A DNA stretch of 64,000 bases from Simmondsia chinensis (GCA_018398585.1 JAGTTD010000015.1:29841478-29905477); one strand, 5' to 3'. Counted from the stretch's first letter, positions 32,526 to 44,781 are shown. Program-made: numbers and translations. The notes: generated from the sequence alone by a model not told the origin.

Positions 32526-32612
32526 TTTTAATTATTATTTATTACTCCTATGAACCATTAAGTGTATGTTCGAATGCTCTCATTTTGGTTTCATTGCAGT
32601 CTGTCAATAAAC
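32442..32612. repeat. Inverted repeat, ~75-bp arms, short loop
   Basis: Left arm 'ttgacagactgcaacgaaac' ... 'cttaacggttcata' ... 'agtaataaat' faces right arm 'atttattactcctatgaacc' ... 'ggtttcattgcagtctgtca'. The loop is about 10-15 bp. A transcript would fold into a long hairpin with scattered mismatches. Confidence 0.8.
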
Positions 32613-32718
32613 TATTAAATTAATATTATCAATTATAGTTTAAATTATTTTATGTGAGATAGGCTACAAAAAATCTATACATAATAACAATATATATCAC
32701 TTAAATACTTAACTTGTC

Positions 32719-32860
32719 GAGAATCCCCTTGGGGGACCAATTGTATTGGTCCTGGTGTGCCACACCCTTGACCATGGGTTCGATTCTCGCCTTACCCCAC
32801 TCCCCTTCTCCCCTCCCCCAGCAGCCTGTCAACCCGTGCGTCATGATCAAAAAAAAATAA
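32719..32860 (+). mobile_element. tRNA-derived SINE with poly(A) end and 16-bp duplication
   Basis: Perfect 16-bp repeat AAATACTTAACTTGTC at 32703-32718 and 32861-32876. Contains 'ccatgggttcgattctcgcc' (box B-like), and ends in an A-rich tail (aaaaaaaaataa). A different SINE family from the TTG-tailed ones. Confidence 0.85.
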
Positions 32861-33224
32861 AAATACTTAACTTGTCTACATAAATAGGTTGAGCGTATTG
32901 AAAACAGATTAAATAAGTCAAACCTAAATTCAACCCAAATACCTAAATAGGTTAAACGGTTCAATCCAAATTCAACCCGGCTTCAAAAACCCTGACCCTC
33001 ACTCGCTATCTTCGTGTTGTGTTCGTGGCGTGTTATCGTGCCGTGTCAAATTTTATAGAGTCTACTCAGACCCCAATTAAATAGGGCCATTCATATGTAA
33101 TAATATTTCTTTTAAAGTTTATTAATATTAATAATTGTTACTTTAAAAATATAACCTCTAAGATTTCGGGGCCCCAGGTGGGTGCTTGGGTCACTTGGGG
33201 TTATATCCGAGCTTGGTTGTTGGT

Positions 33225-33425
33225 AGTACTTCAAGGTATTGTTTGGTTGGTACAAAGTAAATAAAGTAAAAATTTATAACAATTAACTCCTTGTTTTAGC
33301 TACAGGATAATGAAAGGTAAAGAAGGGTAAGGGTAATATTTGATAAAACCTTACCCTCGTTTGATAAAATTTACCTCGATTACTCCCTTTACCCCACTTT
33401 ATCCATAATGGGCAAACAAGGTTGT
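33225..33425. repeat. MITE-like element (TTGTTTGG type)
   Basis: 'aggtattgtttggttggtac' at the left, 'tgggcaaacaaggttgt' at the right, interior 'taccctcgtttgataaaa'. Related to 19480-19850. Confidence 0.5.
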
Positions 33426-33599
33426 GGGCACTGAGTTAGCAGACGCCACAACTTTATCAACCGACAATTAAAAAGTATGTATGTACTGGTACCAAGAATA
33501 TAAAAATACAATATATCGAGCAAATATAAAACATATTAATGACGAGGAACGCATTTTTTCTATGCTACTAATACTTGTACTTGCTCTGCTATTTTGTCC

Positions 33600-33745
33600 A
33601 AGCCTGGCTGAGAAAGAGTTACGGAACAAAATGGGAAGTGACCCTGCAACATGATACATTTCGTGGCTTAGTGGTGAAGTACTCATATTTGCATTACTCG
33701 GAGCGGAGTTTGAATCTTGAATTCCTCGTTGTTTAGGTTTTCTTT
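33600..33745 (+). mobile_element. tRNA-like SINE remnant
   Basis: 'gtggcttagtggtgaagtac' (box A-like) and 'ggagtttgaatcttgaattc' (box B-like) about 35 bp apart. No duplication found. Confidence 0.4.
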
Positions 33746-33979
33746 TTCTTAGATACTTTCTTTTTTGTTGAACACTTCTTAAATGCATTCAATTAACCCG
33801 TAATTAATTATGTATTTTTCCCTGGTAGGTACCCTATATGTATGTGCGCGTGCACACACGTGTGTCTATAATTATATGATTATTTTTAATTAATTATGTG
33901 TTTATTCATTTTTATAAACTAAGGTAGAACTTTTTTTTTTTTTTTTATTATATTACAAATATGAACCTCGCAATGTTAC

Positions 33980-34395
33980 GTGTTCATTTTTTTCAATGTC
34001 CAACAAATATTGGTCGGCCATTTAATGGAGGGTTATGATTCGCCCTCTCACACTCTCATAAGAACGTCTGCATGTGTGTGTATGTATATATATATAGGTG
34101 ACTTTCTTATGAAAGGTTGAGACCATAAGAGGGCGAATCCTGACCCTTTATTGTAATGAACAACCAATATTTGTTGAATATTAAAAAAATAACAATTTAC
34201 GATCTATTCCTTCATGGCGCAGAAAGAAAGAAATGGTAAAAGAAGAAAATTATTTTTTTTAATACTTAATAAATCTTGACCATAAATTATTTTTTTAATG
34301 TCCAACAAATCTTGGTCGTTCATTATAATGAAGGGCCAATATTCGCCCTTCTCATACTCTCACCCTCTCATAAGAAGGTCACCATATATATATGC
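33980..34395. repeat. Inverted repeats with three related arms
   Basis: 'gattcgccctctcacactct', 'cataagaacgtc' faces 'cttatgaaaggttgagacca', 'taagagggcgaatcctgacc' across a (TA)n loop. A third arm lies at 34295-34390 ('aatattcgcccttctcatac'). Likely a MITE with an extra arm. About 350 bp upstream of the myosin-binding gene transcription region. Confidence 0.65.
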
Positions 34396-34854
34396 TAATG
34401 ATATTATTAGGGCAAAAATATTAATGACAGGACAATTTAATATTTTTAAATTAATAATTACTTTACTTTTTACCCTGGCACTAATATTTTTACACTGATA
34501 ATAAAAATTATCCATATATATATATAAAAGTTACTTAATATAATAAAATATAAAGTTAGATTTCTAGCTCATGACACAGGGCAAAAGTTTCACTTCAAAT
34601 GGAAAATAATTTCTCTTAATTCCCGTGACAAAAAAATAAAAAATAAAAAAAGAAAACAGTTGGCTTTTCTTAACGGTCAGTCGAATTCACATCCAAGGTC
34701 GTGTTCGTCATTCTCCAATTTTTTTAATTTTTTTTTTTCAATTTCAATCCATTTTTCCCCTTAATTTATCCGATCATCTCTCACCTCTAAAAATTAATTA
34801 AAAAAAGTTAAAAAATTGATCTTCTTCGATTCAATTCTCAAGCTCTATATCCAG

Positions 34855-35771
34855 GTAATTTCTGTAAAATCATGAATTCCAATTGAATTTCCATCTTATA
34901 TATTAAAAAGGAAATTATCTGTGTTAATTCTTGCCCTTTTGGGAAATTAGGGTAATGTGATTCAATGTGACATTGATCAAGACGTGATTTTTAGTCGTAA
35001 TTGTTTGATGTGATGAATCTTTTGCGGCATTGCGGAATTGGACGTTGTTTATATGTGTTCTTATGCATTTTGGGAATTAGGGTTCTTCGATTGCTTGAGT
35101 TGATGGGTGTGGGTTCATTTTGATCGCCTGATGTTTCATATTTTGTAAATTTTCTGTGCCATTTTTTATGATCTTTGTTTTTTTTTTTGAATTGAAATTT
35201 GTAGGTCATTTCTCACTTAAATATTGAGGTTTGAATATTTATTACCTAGACGTTTTAATACAGTACCTTGAGGTATAAAATTTTTATCACTTTTATATTC
35301 TAGGTAGGGATTTGGTAAATTTTTGCTATCTGGAAAATTTCACCGTAAAAGCTGTTTAACACATGATTACGACAGTATATATAAGTCGAGCTAGTGTTTT
35401 GGACAAGAATTCATTGGATAATGATAAAATTTATCGAATTCGGATGGAAGATACCTATATATTTTCAAGATCATGTGCCATACCATCATTTTCTGGCAAA
35501 AAGTTACCAAACATATAGCCGCATTTTTGGTCTGCTTCGGTATCTTCCAATAAGAATTTGTCAAGTTCCGGCAGAGAATACTTGATTGATGGAACTTTTA
35601 GACCTTAAGATACCTGAAACTTATTAAAACTTACGATATATCATTCTATATATTGAAATGTTAGAGAACCTGGGTAATAAAGAGACCCAAACTCGAGGTA
35701 TTTAAGTGATAAATTCTCAAATTTTTACGAGCTGCTTATGAACTTGTTTGACAGATCATTATTGGTTGCAG
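34855..35771 (+). other. 5' UTR intron of the myosin-binding gene
   Basis: Donor ATCCAG|GTAATTTCTG at 34855 and acceptor TTGGTTGCAG|GGCTG at 35771. It holds a copy of the dispersed TATCACTTAG-type repeat at about 35210-35730. Inferred from splice consensus only, without transcript evidence. Confidence 0.6.
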
Positions 35772-35785
35772 GGCTGAATTTTGGG

Positions 35786-35887
35786 ATGGGAAAATCAATT
35801 TTGGTAAGGAGAAATTGGAGTTTGTGTCTTTCTAGTCAATCACATTGTACTTTGATTTACCCAACTGGGATCCCTGTGTGCTTGTGA
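35786..35887 (+). CDS. Upstream ORF (33 codons) in the 5' leader
   Basis: ATG at 35786, stop TGA at 35885-35887, 20 nt before the main ATG. Begins MGKSILVRRNW and ends GIPVCL. It lies in the leader after the inferred 5' UTR intron, so scanning ribosomes would meet it first. No conserved uORF peptide family is recognised; it may only tune translation. Confidence 0.45.
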   Translation: MGKSILVRRNWSLCLSSQSHCTLIYPTGIPVCL

Positions 35888-35907
35888 GAGAGATATTTTA
35901 AGTAAAA

Positions 35908-38520
35908 ATGGTTGCAAGAAGGACGTTTCGCTCTAGAACAAGAGCAAACACCAATTTAGAAGGGCTCGTGATTGTGTTAAAATCAGCCGTTTGTGAATGG
36001 ATTTTGCTCTTTTTCTTGATTCTAGACGCAGCATTTTCGTATTTGCTAACAAAGTTTGCTCAATATTGTGAGCTCCCACTACCTTGCATATTATGCTCGA
36101 GGCTTGATCATGTTCTTGGCAAAGAAAAACCTGAATTCTATAGGAATTTGCTTTGCAATGATCATAAATCAGAGATTTCGAGTTTAGTTTCTTGTCAAAT
36201 TCATGGTAGACTCTCCAAAGTTCATGGAATGTGTGAGGAATGTCTCTTATCATTTGTTGGGAAGAACAATTTAAACGAAGAAACGTTCAAACTCTTGTTG
36301 GGTAAACTGGGTTTGGATCATACCCAGAAAGATCCGAGGTCTTGTTCTTGTTGCAATAAAAAGTGGAGATCTAGACCAAACGTACAAAAATTGTTTCAAT
36401 CAAGACCGGTTGTGCCTTTAGCAACAAAACCTGATATTCCCCTTCCGAGATCACCTGGACGTCGATGCTTAAATCGCCAAGAAGGGTTGAAAAAGAGGAA
36501 AGACAGGTTTTCGGTTTCAACTACACCTCTCATCTTGGGATCCAGAGGTTACGATACCTTGTCTCACATTGGATATACCGAGTTGAAGATCAGTTCTGAT
36601 CCAGACTCCGATTTTCCCTTATCAGATGACAATGAAATGACCACTTTGCTTCTCGACAAGTCAGATTTCAATGATGGACTGACATCTCAACCGGGCTTAA
36701 GTTTCTTACCCAAAAAATCATATCACGATTCACTATTAATGGAGCATACCCAGTTGCCCTCGGTTTCTGGGGGTGATCTCATTGATGCATATATTAAGCC
36801 TGATGTGAGCAAAGATAGTAACCGTGAACATGTGGCGTCTAATGGTGACATTGGGTTTGGTCTCCGGGAAATTAACTGGCAAATGGCTCACCAAAATCCA
36901 GGTTCTACTTCGTTATCTGAGCGTACTTTGTCTGATGCTTCGAAGATTGGGACTAAAGCTTCATTGGTTGTGTCGACAGATGAGGCTAAAGAGAAACTTA
37001 CTCCATCAAAGAAGCTTGGTGCTTCCGGTTGGCCGGATCCGATCTTTAGAAACAATGTAGCTTCTTCCATGAACAATGTGGCAATTCCGGTTAAAGCTTC
37101 TCCAGGTAAGTGCAAGCTCACACTACTCTCTCTCTAGCTCTGTTTGATTCAATAGAAAATATTTTTCTTATGGAAAATTTTTTCCCGCAAAATGATTTTC
37201 ATTTAAACTATTTTTTCTGTAAAACAATTTGTTTTCTAATTCTTGTCAGAAAATGACTTAATTAATTTATATGAATGAAGTTCACGCTTCGCCAAGTTGA
37301 GGTTAGAGTGAAGCATATGACATGAGACATGACATTGCAATTGAACAAGTTAGCCCCTCCATGAAGGAAAATATTTTCCATATTTGTGGCTGTTACTATG
37401 AAGTTATGCAAAGAAATAATAGAATTGAGATAGAAAAGATTTTCTGTTAGAACAAACGGAAGCCTGTGTATGTACACCAGTTTGTATACAACATGGAATC
37501 AAATAAAGTCCAATACGTGGATGGAGATTGAACGAGACATCGTGCAATTCACCCCTTAGACAGTGTTACTTTTGTAATAGTCCATAATAGATGGATTGTA
37601 TTGTTCAATTAAAACGCATTTATTAATGTATTTACATTAGCATAAAGGATACAGAAACTAATAATTACTTGGCTATTCAATCAATTTTTTGAAAAATGTT
37701 GCTTAAGAACTACACCCAGCTTCTGTAATTTTAATACTAATGTGAACTACAATTTGATTCCATGGTGTAGTACAGTTGCGTATATGCAAGTAATGCATCT
37801 TTTTTCTTTGCGTTTCGATTCATCTTACATGATCCACCCCTCCCCAACATCACGACAGATGTTAAGGAAAACGGAGACATTCAACATCCTACAGCAACAG
37901 CACCGAGCTTGGAGACTAATTCAGAGAAGATAAACACTCCATCAGCGCCTAATCACGTTGATCAAAACGCAAAAGAGAAAGAAGCAAATGTTTCTAATGG
38001 TGATATCGAACCAGAGGACTTGAAAGTAGCTGACACTTCAAGTTCAACCGAGTCCCAACCACTCACAAACCCACCCTCAATGGAGAGCTCTCCGTCTGTC
38101 CAATCCTTAGACACTGAAACCGTTATACAACAGTTAAAACAACAAGTCGAGAACGACAAGACCCGGATCAACAATCTCTATAAGGAGCTAGAAGAGGAGA
38201 GAAACGCAGCTGCAATAGCAGCTAATCAAGCAATGGCGATGATAACGAAATTGCAAGAGGAAAAGTCTGCACTTCACATGGAGGCTTTGCAGTATTTGAG
38301 AATGATGGAGGAGCAAGCAGAGTATGATGTGGATGAGCTTGAGAAAGCGAACGATCTTTTAGCAGAAAAAGAGAAGGTGATTCAGGACTTGGAAGCTGAG
38401 TTGGAGTATTATCGGATTAAATACCCGGAAGAGTTTCTGAATGAAGTTTATGATGGTGTTGCAAGGATGGAATTTGGTGAAAATTCAAATATCGATGTCG
38501 GTAGATTGAAGGATTTATAG
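35908..38520 (+). CDS. Myosin-binding (MyoB-like) protein with GTD-binding domain, two coding exons
   Basis: Member of the plant DUF593/zein-binding family, whose proteins anchor class XI myosin tails to vesicle membranes; the maize member is FLOURY1. Coding exons 35908-37105 and 37859-38520 join in phase 1 (GCTTCTCCAG|GTAAGT; CACGACAG|ATGTT) to give 619 residues, stop TAG. A single membrane segment, about residues 26-50 (WILLFFLILDAAFSYLL), is followed by the family Cys signature PCILCSRLDH and HGMCEECLLSF. A long, low-complexity, probably disordered middle follows. The GTD-binding coiled coil is at about 486-585, from ETVIQQLKQQVENDK through EALQYLRMMEEQAEYD to DLEAELEYYRIKYP. Membrane anchor plus coiled coil is the family layout. 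The specific orthologue is not assigned. Confidence 0.92.
37106..37858. other. Intron of the myosin-binding gene
   Basis: GT..AG intron of 753 bp. The first part (37140-37260) has 'gaaaatatttttcttatgg' MITE-like text; otherwise nothing recognised. Confidence 0.7.
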
Positions 38521-38689
38521 AAGTTGTTCATATACAAGTGCAACGAGATGGGATGCAAATATTTTTGGAAAGTTTTAGAGGTATGTGTTCTCTCCTCCTT
38601 TGTCTATGAAGTTTTCTTGATCTGGTATGTTTTATTTCTGGTATGACTTTGACTGAACCTGACTTCATAAATGTTGATCCGTTTTGCTT

Positions 38690-38832
38690 TCTAGGGTCGA
38701 GGGCCCTTCAAACACCGCCTTTTTTCATTATAGCACCCTGTAGGGATAAGGCTGCATATATTTCACCCCCCAGACACTGCCTCGGCCGGAGCCTCTCAGG
38801 CACTGGGTTGCTGTTATTGTTGTTGTTGTTAT
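38690..38832 (+). mobile_element. SINE/LINE 3' tail with (TTG)n
   Basis: 'gataaggctgcatatatttc', 'cagacactgcctcggccgga', 'caggcactgggttgctgtta', followed by ttg repeats. It lies about 170 bp after the myosin-binding gene stop. Confidence 0.75.
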
Positions 38833-39262
38833 TTATGCTCGAATCAATTATCCTAATTGTTGGGATTGGTAATTGGTTTTTTGAATTTCTAGGAGTTACA
38901 CTGCGTATAATGTTCTATTAAAAAACAGAAAAAATTGATAGGAAAGATCAAGGAGAATGCTCTAACTTGAATGCATATTTTCCAGTTCTTTGTATTGGAA
39001 AATTGCTATTGATTTTCTAGTCCTAAATGTGTTGTTCAAATGGAAAATAAAAAAGGAAAATTGGAAATGAAAAGAAAAATCGGAATGAACGATAGAAAAT
39101 GCTTTTTATTTCTAAACAGACCCTAAAGTTTCTAATACCTGAAATGGATTTAGCACTGTAAATTGGCAAAAGAAAAGGGAAAGAAAAACCGTTGGACCTT
39201 GGGCAAATAAATTCTCGTCAATTTGTGGATTATGTTAGCACATCTGTGTATTTGGTCTCAAT

Positions 39263-39706
39263 TAAGTGTGTATTTGAGCTGAACTGAGCCCGAGCTTGCC
39301 TTGCTCAAGGCTGGGCTCGTGCACATTAGGCTCGGATCGGGCTCGGCTGGAAGCTTGTTGAGCTTGGAAAGTTCAAGCTCGAGCTCAGCTTATCAACTCA
39401 GGCTGGGCTCCTGCTCGATCTAAGCTTAGGGAACTTCAAATTAAGCTTGCAATATTTCGGCCCCATTTAAGCTTAGTCTAGACTCGTTTGAGCTTGTTTA
39501 AGCTCGGGCTCAGCTCATTTACGCTCAAATTTGGCTTCATTGGGTATATTTAAGCAAACATATTATATCAAGAAAGGCTCGTTTAGGCTCGCCAGCTTAC
39601 GAGCTTGAGCATCACTAGGCTTGGGCTTAGCTCGATAAGCTGAACGAGCCCAAGCTAGAGCCAAGCCTTTCAAGCATTGCAAGGGCTCGGCTCATTTATA
39701 CCCCTA
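39263..39706. mobile_element. hAT-type MITE
   Basis: Starts TAAGTGTGTATTTGAGC, ends GGCTCATTTATACCCCTA; perfect 8-bp duplication GTCTCAAT at 39255-39262 and 39707-39714. 444 bp. Confidence 0.88.
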
Positions 39707-39879
39707 GTCTCAATTCGTGTCCCCGGTGTAGCTGGTTCCTTAGGACCACCCACTAGGTCTATGGGCCTCAACTTACCTTGTTGCATGAAGGGAAACTTTC
39801 GAACAAAGGTTTGTATAACTTGAGGACTAATCGAGGTGCACGTAAACTAACACATGTATACATCTTGGTAGTCAAAGCT

Positions 39880-40455
39880 TCTTGAGTTGACTTGGTGGTT
39901 AAATCTTCGCTTCCTTTCGGATAGGTTCGAGATCGAAGTTCAGCAACGCCTTTTCTTCATGTTGTTACCTGTTTAAGTCTCAAAGTTATAGACTTGAAAG
40001 AGGATACAAAGGATTTTTTTTTTTTTTTTTGTTATTGTGATTTCAAATGAAGTTTTAGGATTTCATGACTTATTAGGCTTGAACTGTGAATTATAGACTC
40101 CCATCTCATACCTTATGCTTATATTATATTACTGAGAATAGTGGGGGCTATTACGATTTGAACTCGATGCCTATCACAAACCAACCGTCCCGAAACTTAG
40201 GCCCTATTTTGTCTTGTTCTTTGCTTGTGGTTGTTTAGTATTTGAGAAACTTAAAAATATATTTCGGAACCGATTCTTTCTTATTTTCAGTCTTATATGT
40301 TCAGTATTTGCTTAGTTTGAGTGAAAATTGAAAACAAACTACCATAGACAAGAAAACCTCATTTTTAAAATCTGGTTTATAGTTTCTCAAAAACCAAAAA
40401 TTATAATCTCAAAAACCAAAATTTATAAACAAGAAACAATATCGAACACGCCCTT
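39880..40455. repeat. Cluster of fragments: tRNA-like SINE, SMART, MITE
   Basis: 39880-39990 has box A/B-like words ('gacttggtggttaaatc', 'ataggttcgagatcga'). 40065-40195, minus strand, matches SMART internal sequence ('gggggctattacgatttgaa' corresponds to the PBS-proximal part). 40205-40455 resembles the 12292-type MITE ('ccctattttgtcttgttctt' and 'acaatatcgaacacgccc'). Confidence 0.45.
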
Positions 40456-41500
40456 AACCCATTGGAGGAATGTATAGGAATGGTTGCATACTATCAGAAT
40501 GAGAATTATTCATATCCATGTTTGTTCTTCACTAGAAACTCAACCAGATACTTAAACTGTGTATATAAAGTATTTTCCGTCCTAAAAGCAGGCTTGAGTG
40601 GAGAAAGGGGAGGCCACGACACTTTTTTCGCTGCTACCTGAGACAATGACATCACTACACCAGAGTCACCTTGTATAGGTATCGTACTCGTAACTGATAT
40701 ACATGACAAAAGATTATTTAACATTATTTTTTGACGATCTAATTATTTTCTGTCATGTATATTTGTCATTCAAATTTGGTATTTGCTCTTGTGAGTTTTC
40801 GTAAATTTTTTTCCTTTTTTTTCGTTTTCCATGTAAGTTTGGACCGACAGTAGTTTGTAGTGTTTAGAGGTGTGAATGAACCAAATGTTTAATAAACTAC
40901 TCGTGTTTAAAAACAGTTGTAGATTGTTTGTGTTCATTTTTGGGGGCTCAACGAGTAACTAAACTGGGTTTGAGAGGACTTGACGAACTCTGGAATCGGG
41001 GTGCCTGATTTTATGAGTGACAATTAGAATCGGACCCGTTGAGTATCCATCCAATCTAACCAATTTATGATAGATTTGGATGTTAAAGGTACCCGAATTG
41101 ATAATCGAAGTTTCACATACTGGACATACTCGAACCTGTCATTTCCTGATCTCTTGTCCTAATTGTTCGAACCACGTTATGATTGGATTACTAGGTTTTT
41201 GGATGGACGTGTATTATTTATACCAATAAATTTTTAGTCAGAAATGAGAAAAACTGGATCATTTGAACGAATTTTTCAGTTTTCTATATCGAAAAATTGT
41301 TATTGTTTTGCATTATTGTAAATAAGAAATTTGAAAAGATTATTAAAATAAAATGAAACTAAAAATAAAAGATAAATTAATTTTTTTTATTTTTGTAAGT
41401 GTTATTCTAAGACTAGTACGTGTTGGGCTAGAAATTCCAAAACCATACATTTGGAGTTTACACTTATCATGCAAACTGATTCACATTATATACAGGTATG
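40456..41500. other. Intergenic, nothing recognised
   Basis: No credible ORF and no clear element ends. Confidence 0.4.
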
Positions 41501-42010
41501 ATCATTTATCACCTAGATAACTTAAAATTTATTATATATAATGAGGTATTTTGAGGTTTAAATATTGTATCACTTAAGTATCCTGAAATTTTTTTTATTT
41601 CATTAATCAGATATCTTTTGTCAAAATTCAATAGATTTTTGTTAGAAAATGATAAAATGGAACATAATTTTGGTACTATATTAGTATTTTTATTATTTGA
41701 TGATGATTTTCAAAAAATGCTAATATGACGCATGAATTCAACAATATTTAGGTAGTTTGTATGAACATTTGGTGATTCTCTTTACAGTAATTTATTGAAT
41801 TTTTGCTGAAAAATTAACTTGACTTGTATATATTATTCTAATCATGTATCACACCAACATTTTTCCTAGGAAATTCCATAGATTCTTACAGAAATTTATC
41901 AAATTCGATATAGGGTATCTAAATGATAAAATATTTAAATATCAAGGTATTTTATTATACGTATAATAGAAATATCAGGATATCTAAATGATAAATGCTA
42001 ATTTCAATTT
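41500..42010. repeat. Dispersed TATCACTTAG-type repeat, copy 5
   Basis: 'tttatcacctagataactta', 'tatcacttaagtatcctgaa', 'atcatgtatcacaccaac', 'aatatcaaggtatttta'. Non-coding. Confidence 0.6.
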
Positions 42011-42200
42011 AAATCTGAATTGGATCAAACCACATCAAAGATACTTATATATGAAAAATAAGTAATCCTATCATTTCATATATACAATAAGATACTGTTA
42101 GGTATTAAAATCTTATCCCTGATTTATTATTTGTCAGAATTTAAAACATTTTTGTTGGAAATTTGATAACGTTTTGTTGAAAAATACAAATATAGAATAT

Positions 42201-42740
42201 AGGGTTATTTATATTTTAGTACCCCGATATTTTTGAAAATAATAAAAAAGGCCATGACCTTTTTAAATTATTAAAAATGCCCATAAGTTTTTATAGCATT
42301 AATAAAAAGGCCCATAAGTTTTTGTAGCATTAATAAAAAGGCTTCTCTATGACGTGATGATGTCATTTTTAGTCGACATAGCTGTAGTGACTGCTGTGTT
42401 TTTATTAATGTTACAGTAATATAACAAAAATATCCTTTAATAACCATATTTTGAAACAAATTAAGTAAAAATAGATAACTTCTACATAGCACAACATCTT
42501 GAATTTTGTGCATATAAAGTAATAATAAGGGAGTTGAAGCGTGCTTTAGGTCATTTTATTGTAACATTAATAAAAAGTTATTACCATGCTAGCTCTGTCT
42601 ATGAAAATGACGTCATCACGCTTGAGAGGGGTCTTTTTATTGATACGATAAAAACGTAAGGGCCTTTTTAATAATTCAAAAAGGTCATGATCATTTTTAT
42701 TATATCCAAAAGTATCGAAGTACTAAAATGTAAATAACTC
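42201..42740. mobile_element. MULE-type MITE, 9-bp duplication
   Basis: Ends GGGTTATTTATATTTTAGTA and TACTAAAATGTAAATAACTC are inverted over about 80 bp. The perfect 9-bp repeat TAGAATATA is at 42192-42200 and 42741-42749. The interior has repeated 'cccataagtttttatagcat' blocks. Confidence 0.85.
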
Positions 42741-42858
42741 TAGAATATAACTACGAATAAAAAAGTGTCGTGTCAGCATTTTCAGCAAGATATCTATATA
42801 TTGCAAGGATCATGTGTAATATGAACATTTTCCTGTTGGTGGAGCATTCCTTTGTTGG

Positions 42859-43451
42859 TAGAGCTGCAAATGAGCCGAGCCGAGCCGAGCCACAGCTTGC
42901 TCGGCTTGGCTCGTTAACTAAATAAGACCCACTTGGTATCGATATCATTTATGTAATCAAGCCGCATATCTGTGCTCAGCTCGGCTCGTTTACTAAATGA
43001 GACCGGCTAGGTATCAGTATCATTTAGGCTTGATTATTTGGCGAGTTGGCTCGTTAAAAATTTTCGACTCATCGGGCACATTTACTGTGCTTATTAAGCT
43101 CATTTATTAGGCTTGTTAAACTCATTTATGGTTAGTTACTTGGATTGCTATAAAATGATAATAAAATAAATCATGAATGAAAATTGAAAAAAAAAAAAAA
43201 AAACTGCAGTTCAATTCCACTATCTAAACATGCGAGCCAATAATCGAGCCAGCTCAGAAGCCCATAAAAAGGCCGGTTCGTGAGCCTTTCGAGCCGAGTC
43301 GGCCTCGATTTGATTTGGCTCGTTTATTTAAATGATTTGCCCTTAGACGAGCCAAGCCGACTCTCGAGTTAGTTTAGACGAATTCATGCCGAGCCTTTAA
43401 CAAGACGAGTCAAGCCGGCTGGCGAGCTAGATTGGCTCATTTGCGGCCCTA
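42859..43451. mobile_element. hAT-type MITE, longer subtype
   Basis: Starts TAGAGCTGCAAATGAGCCGA, ends TTGGCTCATTTGCGGCCCTA. 8-mers TTTGTTGG (42851-42858) and TTTGTTAG (43452-43459) differ at one base. The host is a dispersed TATCACTTAG repeat, and the uninterrupted paralogous site is seen near 43990-44010 ('cctttgttgaaaacatattc'). 593 bp. Confidence 0.85.
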
Positions 43452-43636
43452 TTTGTTAGAAACACACTCCAATTTTTTAACAAAATTTATTTGAATTTTA
43501 TTTAAAAGTATCTAAATAATAAAATTTTTAAACTTCAAATACTTTATTAAATAGGTACATTGTGATAAATATACGGTCCACGAATACCAAACTATGTTAC
43601 GAACTAGTGACTTTTGAGGCAATCCAAAAATAGACT

Positions 43637-43947
43637 TAGGCCTCGTTTGGTGGATACGGGAATTGAATTCTTACAAGAAGTTGTATTTTTTGTGAATTTA
43701 ATTTTTACGTCAACTTTTCAGAAAATAAATAAAACATATTTGTTTGCTAGGGTGGAAAATAGAACTTCATTTAGGAGGTTAGATAAAAACGAAGGAATTA
43801 GCACTTATCCAGGGAAGGCTAGGTAAGTTACTTTCTGTATTTTCAAGGAATTGCAAATTGCTTAGTAATTTCCACTTCCTGCGACCCAAACAAGAGCTTG
43901 AATCGCATTTCCCTTAAAATTCTATTTCTGACGTCCAAATGAGGCAT
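43637..43947. mobile_element. Tourist-like MITE
   Basis: 'taggcctcgtttggtgga' at the left and 'gtccaaatgaggcataag' at the right are inverted repeats. TTA/ATAA flanks are compatible with a PIF/Harbinger target. No ORF motif. Confidence 0.55.
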
Positions 43948-43949
43948 AA

Positions 43950-44150
43950 GATTATGTGTAATATCGATATTTTCCGGCTAGCGAAGGATACCTTTGTTGA
44001 AAACATATTCCAAGTTAGTTTTTCTTTGACAAAAATTCGATAAATTCTGACTAAGGTTATACAAGTAATAGAATTTTCAAACTTCCAGAACTTTATAATG
44101 TATAAGCCCCATGATATATTTATTATCCACGGTAATCAAATTATATGTAT
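43950..44150. repeat. Dispersed TATCACTTAG-type repeat, copy 6
   Basis: 'gtgtaatatcgatattttcc', 'acctttgttgaaaacatatt', 'aatagaattttcaaacttcc'. Paralogous to the DNA flanking the hAT element at 42859. Confidence 0.55.
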
Positions 44151-44212
44151 TTAATATAATAATCAATAAGGGAAATAAATTTCGTGTACTAATCCCCCTA
44201 TTCTACTATGAG

Positions 44213-44781
44213 TAGGGGTGGACGGACCGGACCAGCCATTTCGGTTAAGGACCGGATCAGATCGGACCGACCATATATTGATCCGGTCTTCGGTCCTAGT
44301 ATATGGGGTTAATCGGTCTTCAATCTAGCCCGATTCAAGATCAAAAAACGCAAAGACCGGACCGAAAACCGATCAATATCAATTATGCATTAAATATTTT
44401 GGGAAAGTAATTTTAATATATAATATATATATCTGAAAATATTAAATATTAGAAAATTAAATATTTATTTTTTTTACTATGAAATAATTATATAAATATC
44501 TCGTATAATTATCCTTAAATTATATATATATATTGTGTAAATTATACTATTATCATTATTTTCTAATTTTTAACTTTCGTATGAAAACGTTTTTGTTTTT
44601 ATAATTGTAATTGTTAGATAAAATATTGATTCAAATCAGTCTAGTCCGGACCGGTTTCTAATTGGTCTTGGACGGGACCGACCCAGTTATAATCAGTCTG
44701 GTCTTTGGTCTCATGATTTAACATACTTTGATCTTTGATTTGGTCTAGTTCGGTTCAGTCTTGAACCGATGTGCACCCCAA
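44213..44781. mobile_element. hAT-type MITE, ACCGGTCC subtype
   Basis: Starts TAGGGGTGGACGGACCGGAC, ends CCGATGTGCACCCCAA; perfect 8-bp duplication ACTATGAG at 44205-44212 and 44782-44789. 569 bp, with ggaccgg-rich ends and an AT-rich centre. Same subtype as 59691-60474. Confidence 0.85.

Noticed and set aside
33468..33788. 106-codon minus-strand ORF
   Set aside because: No domain; overlaps a tRNA-like SINE remnant.
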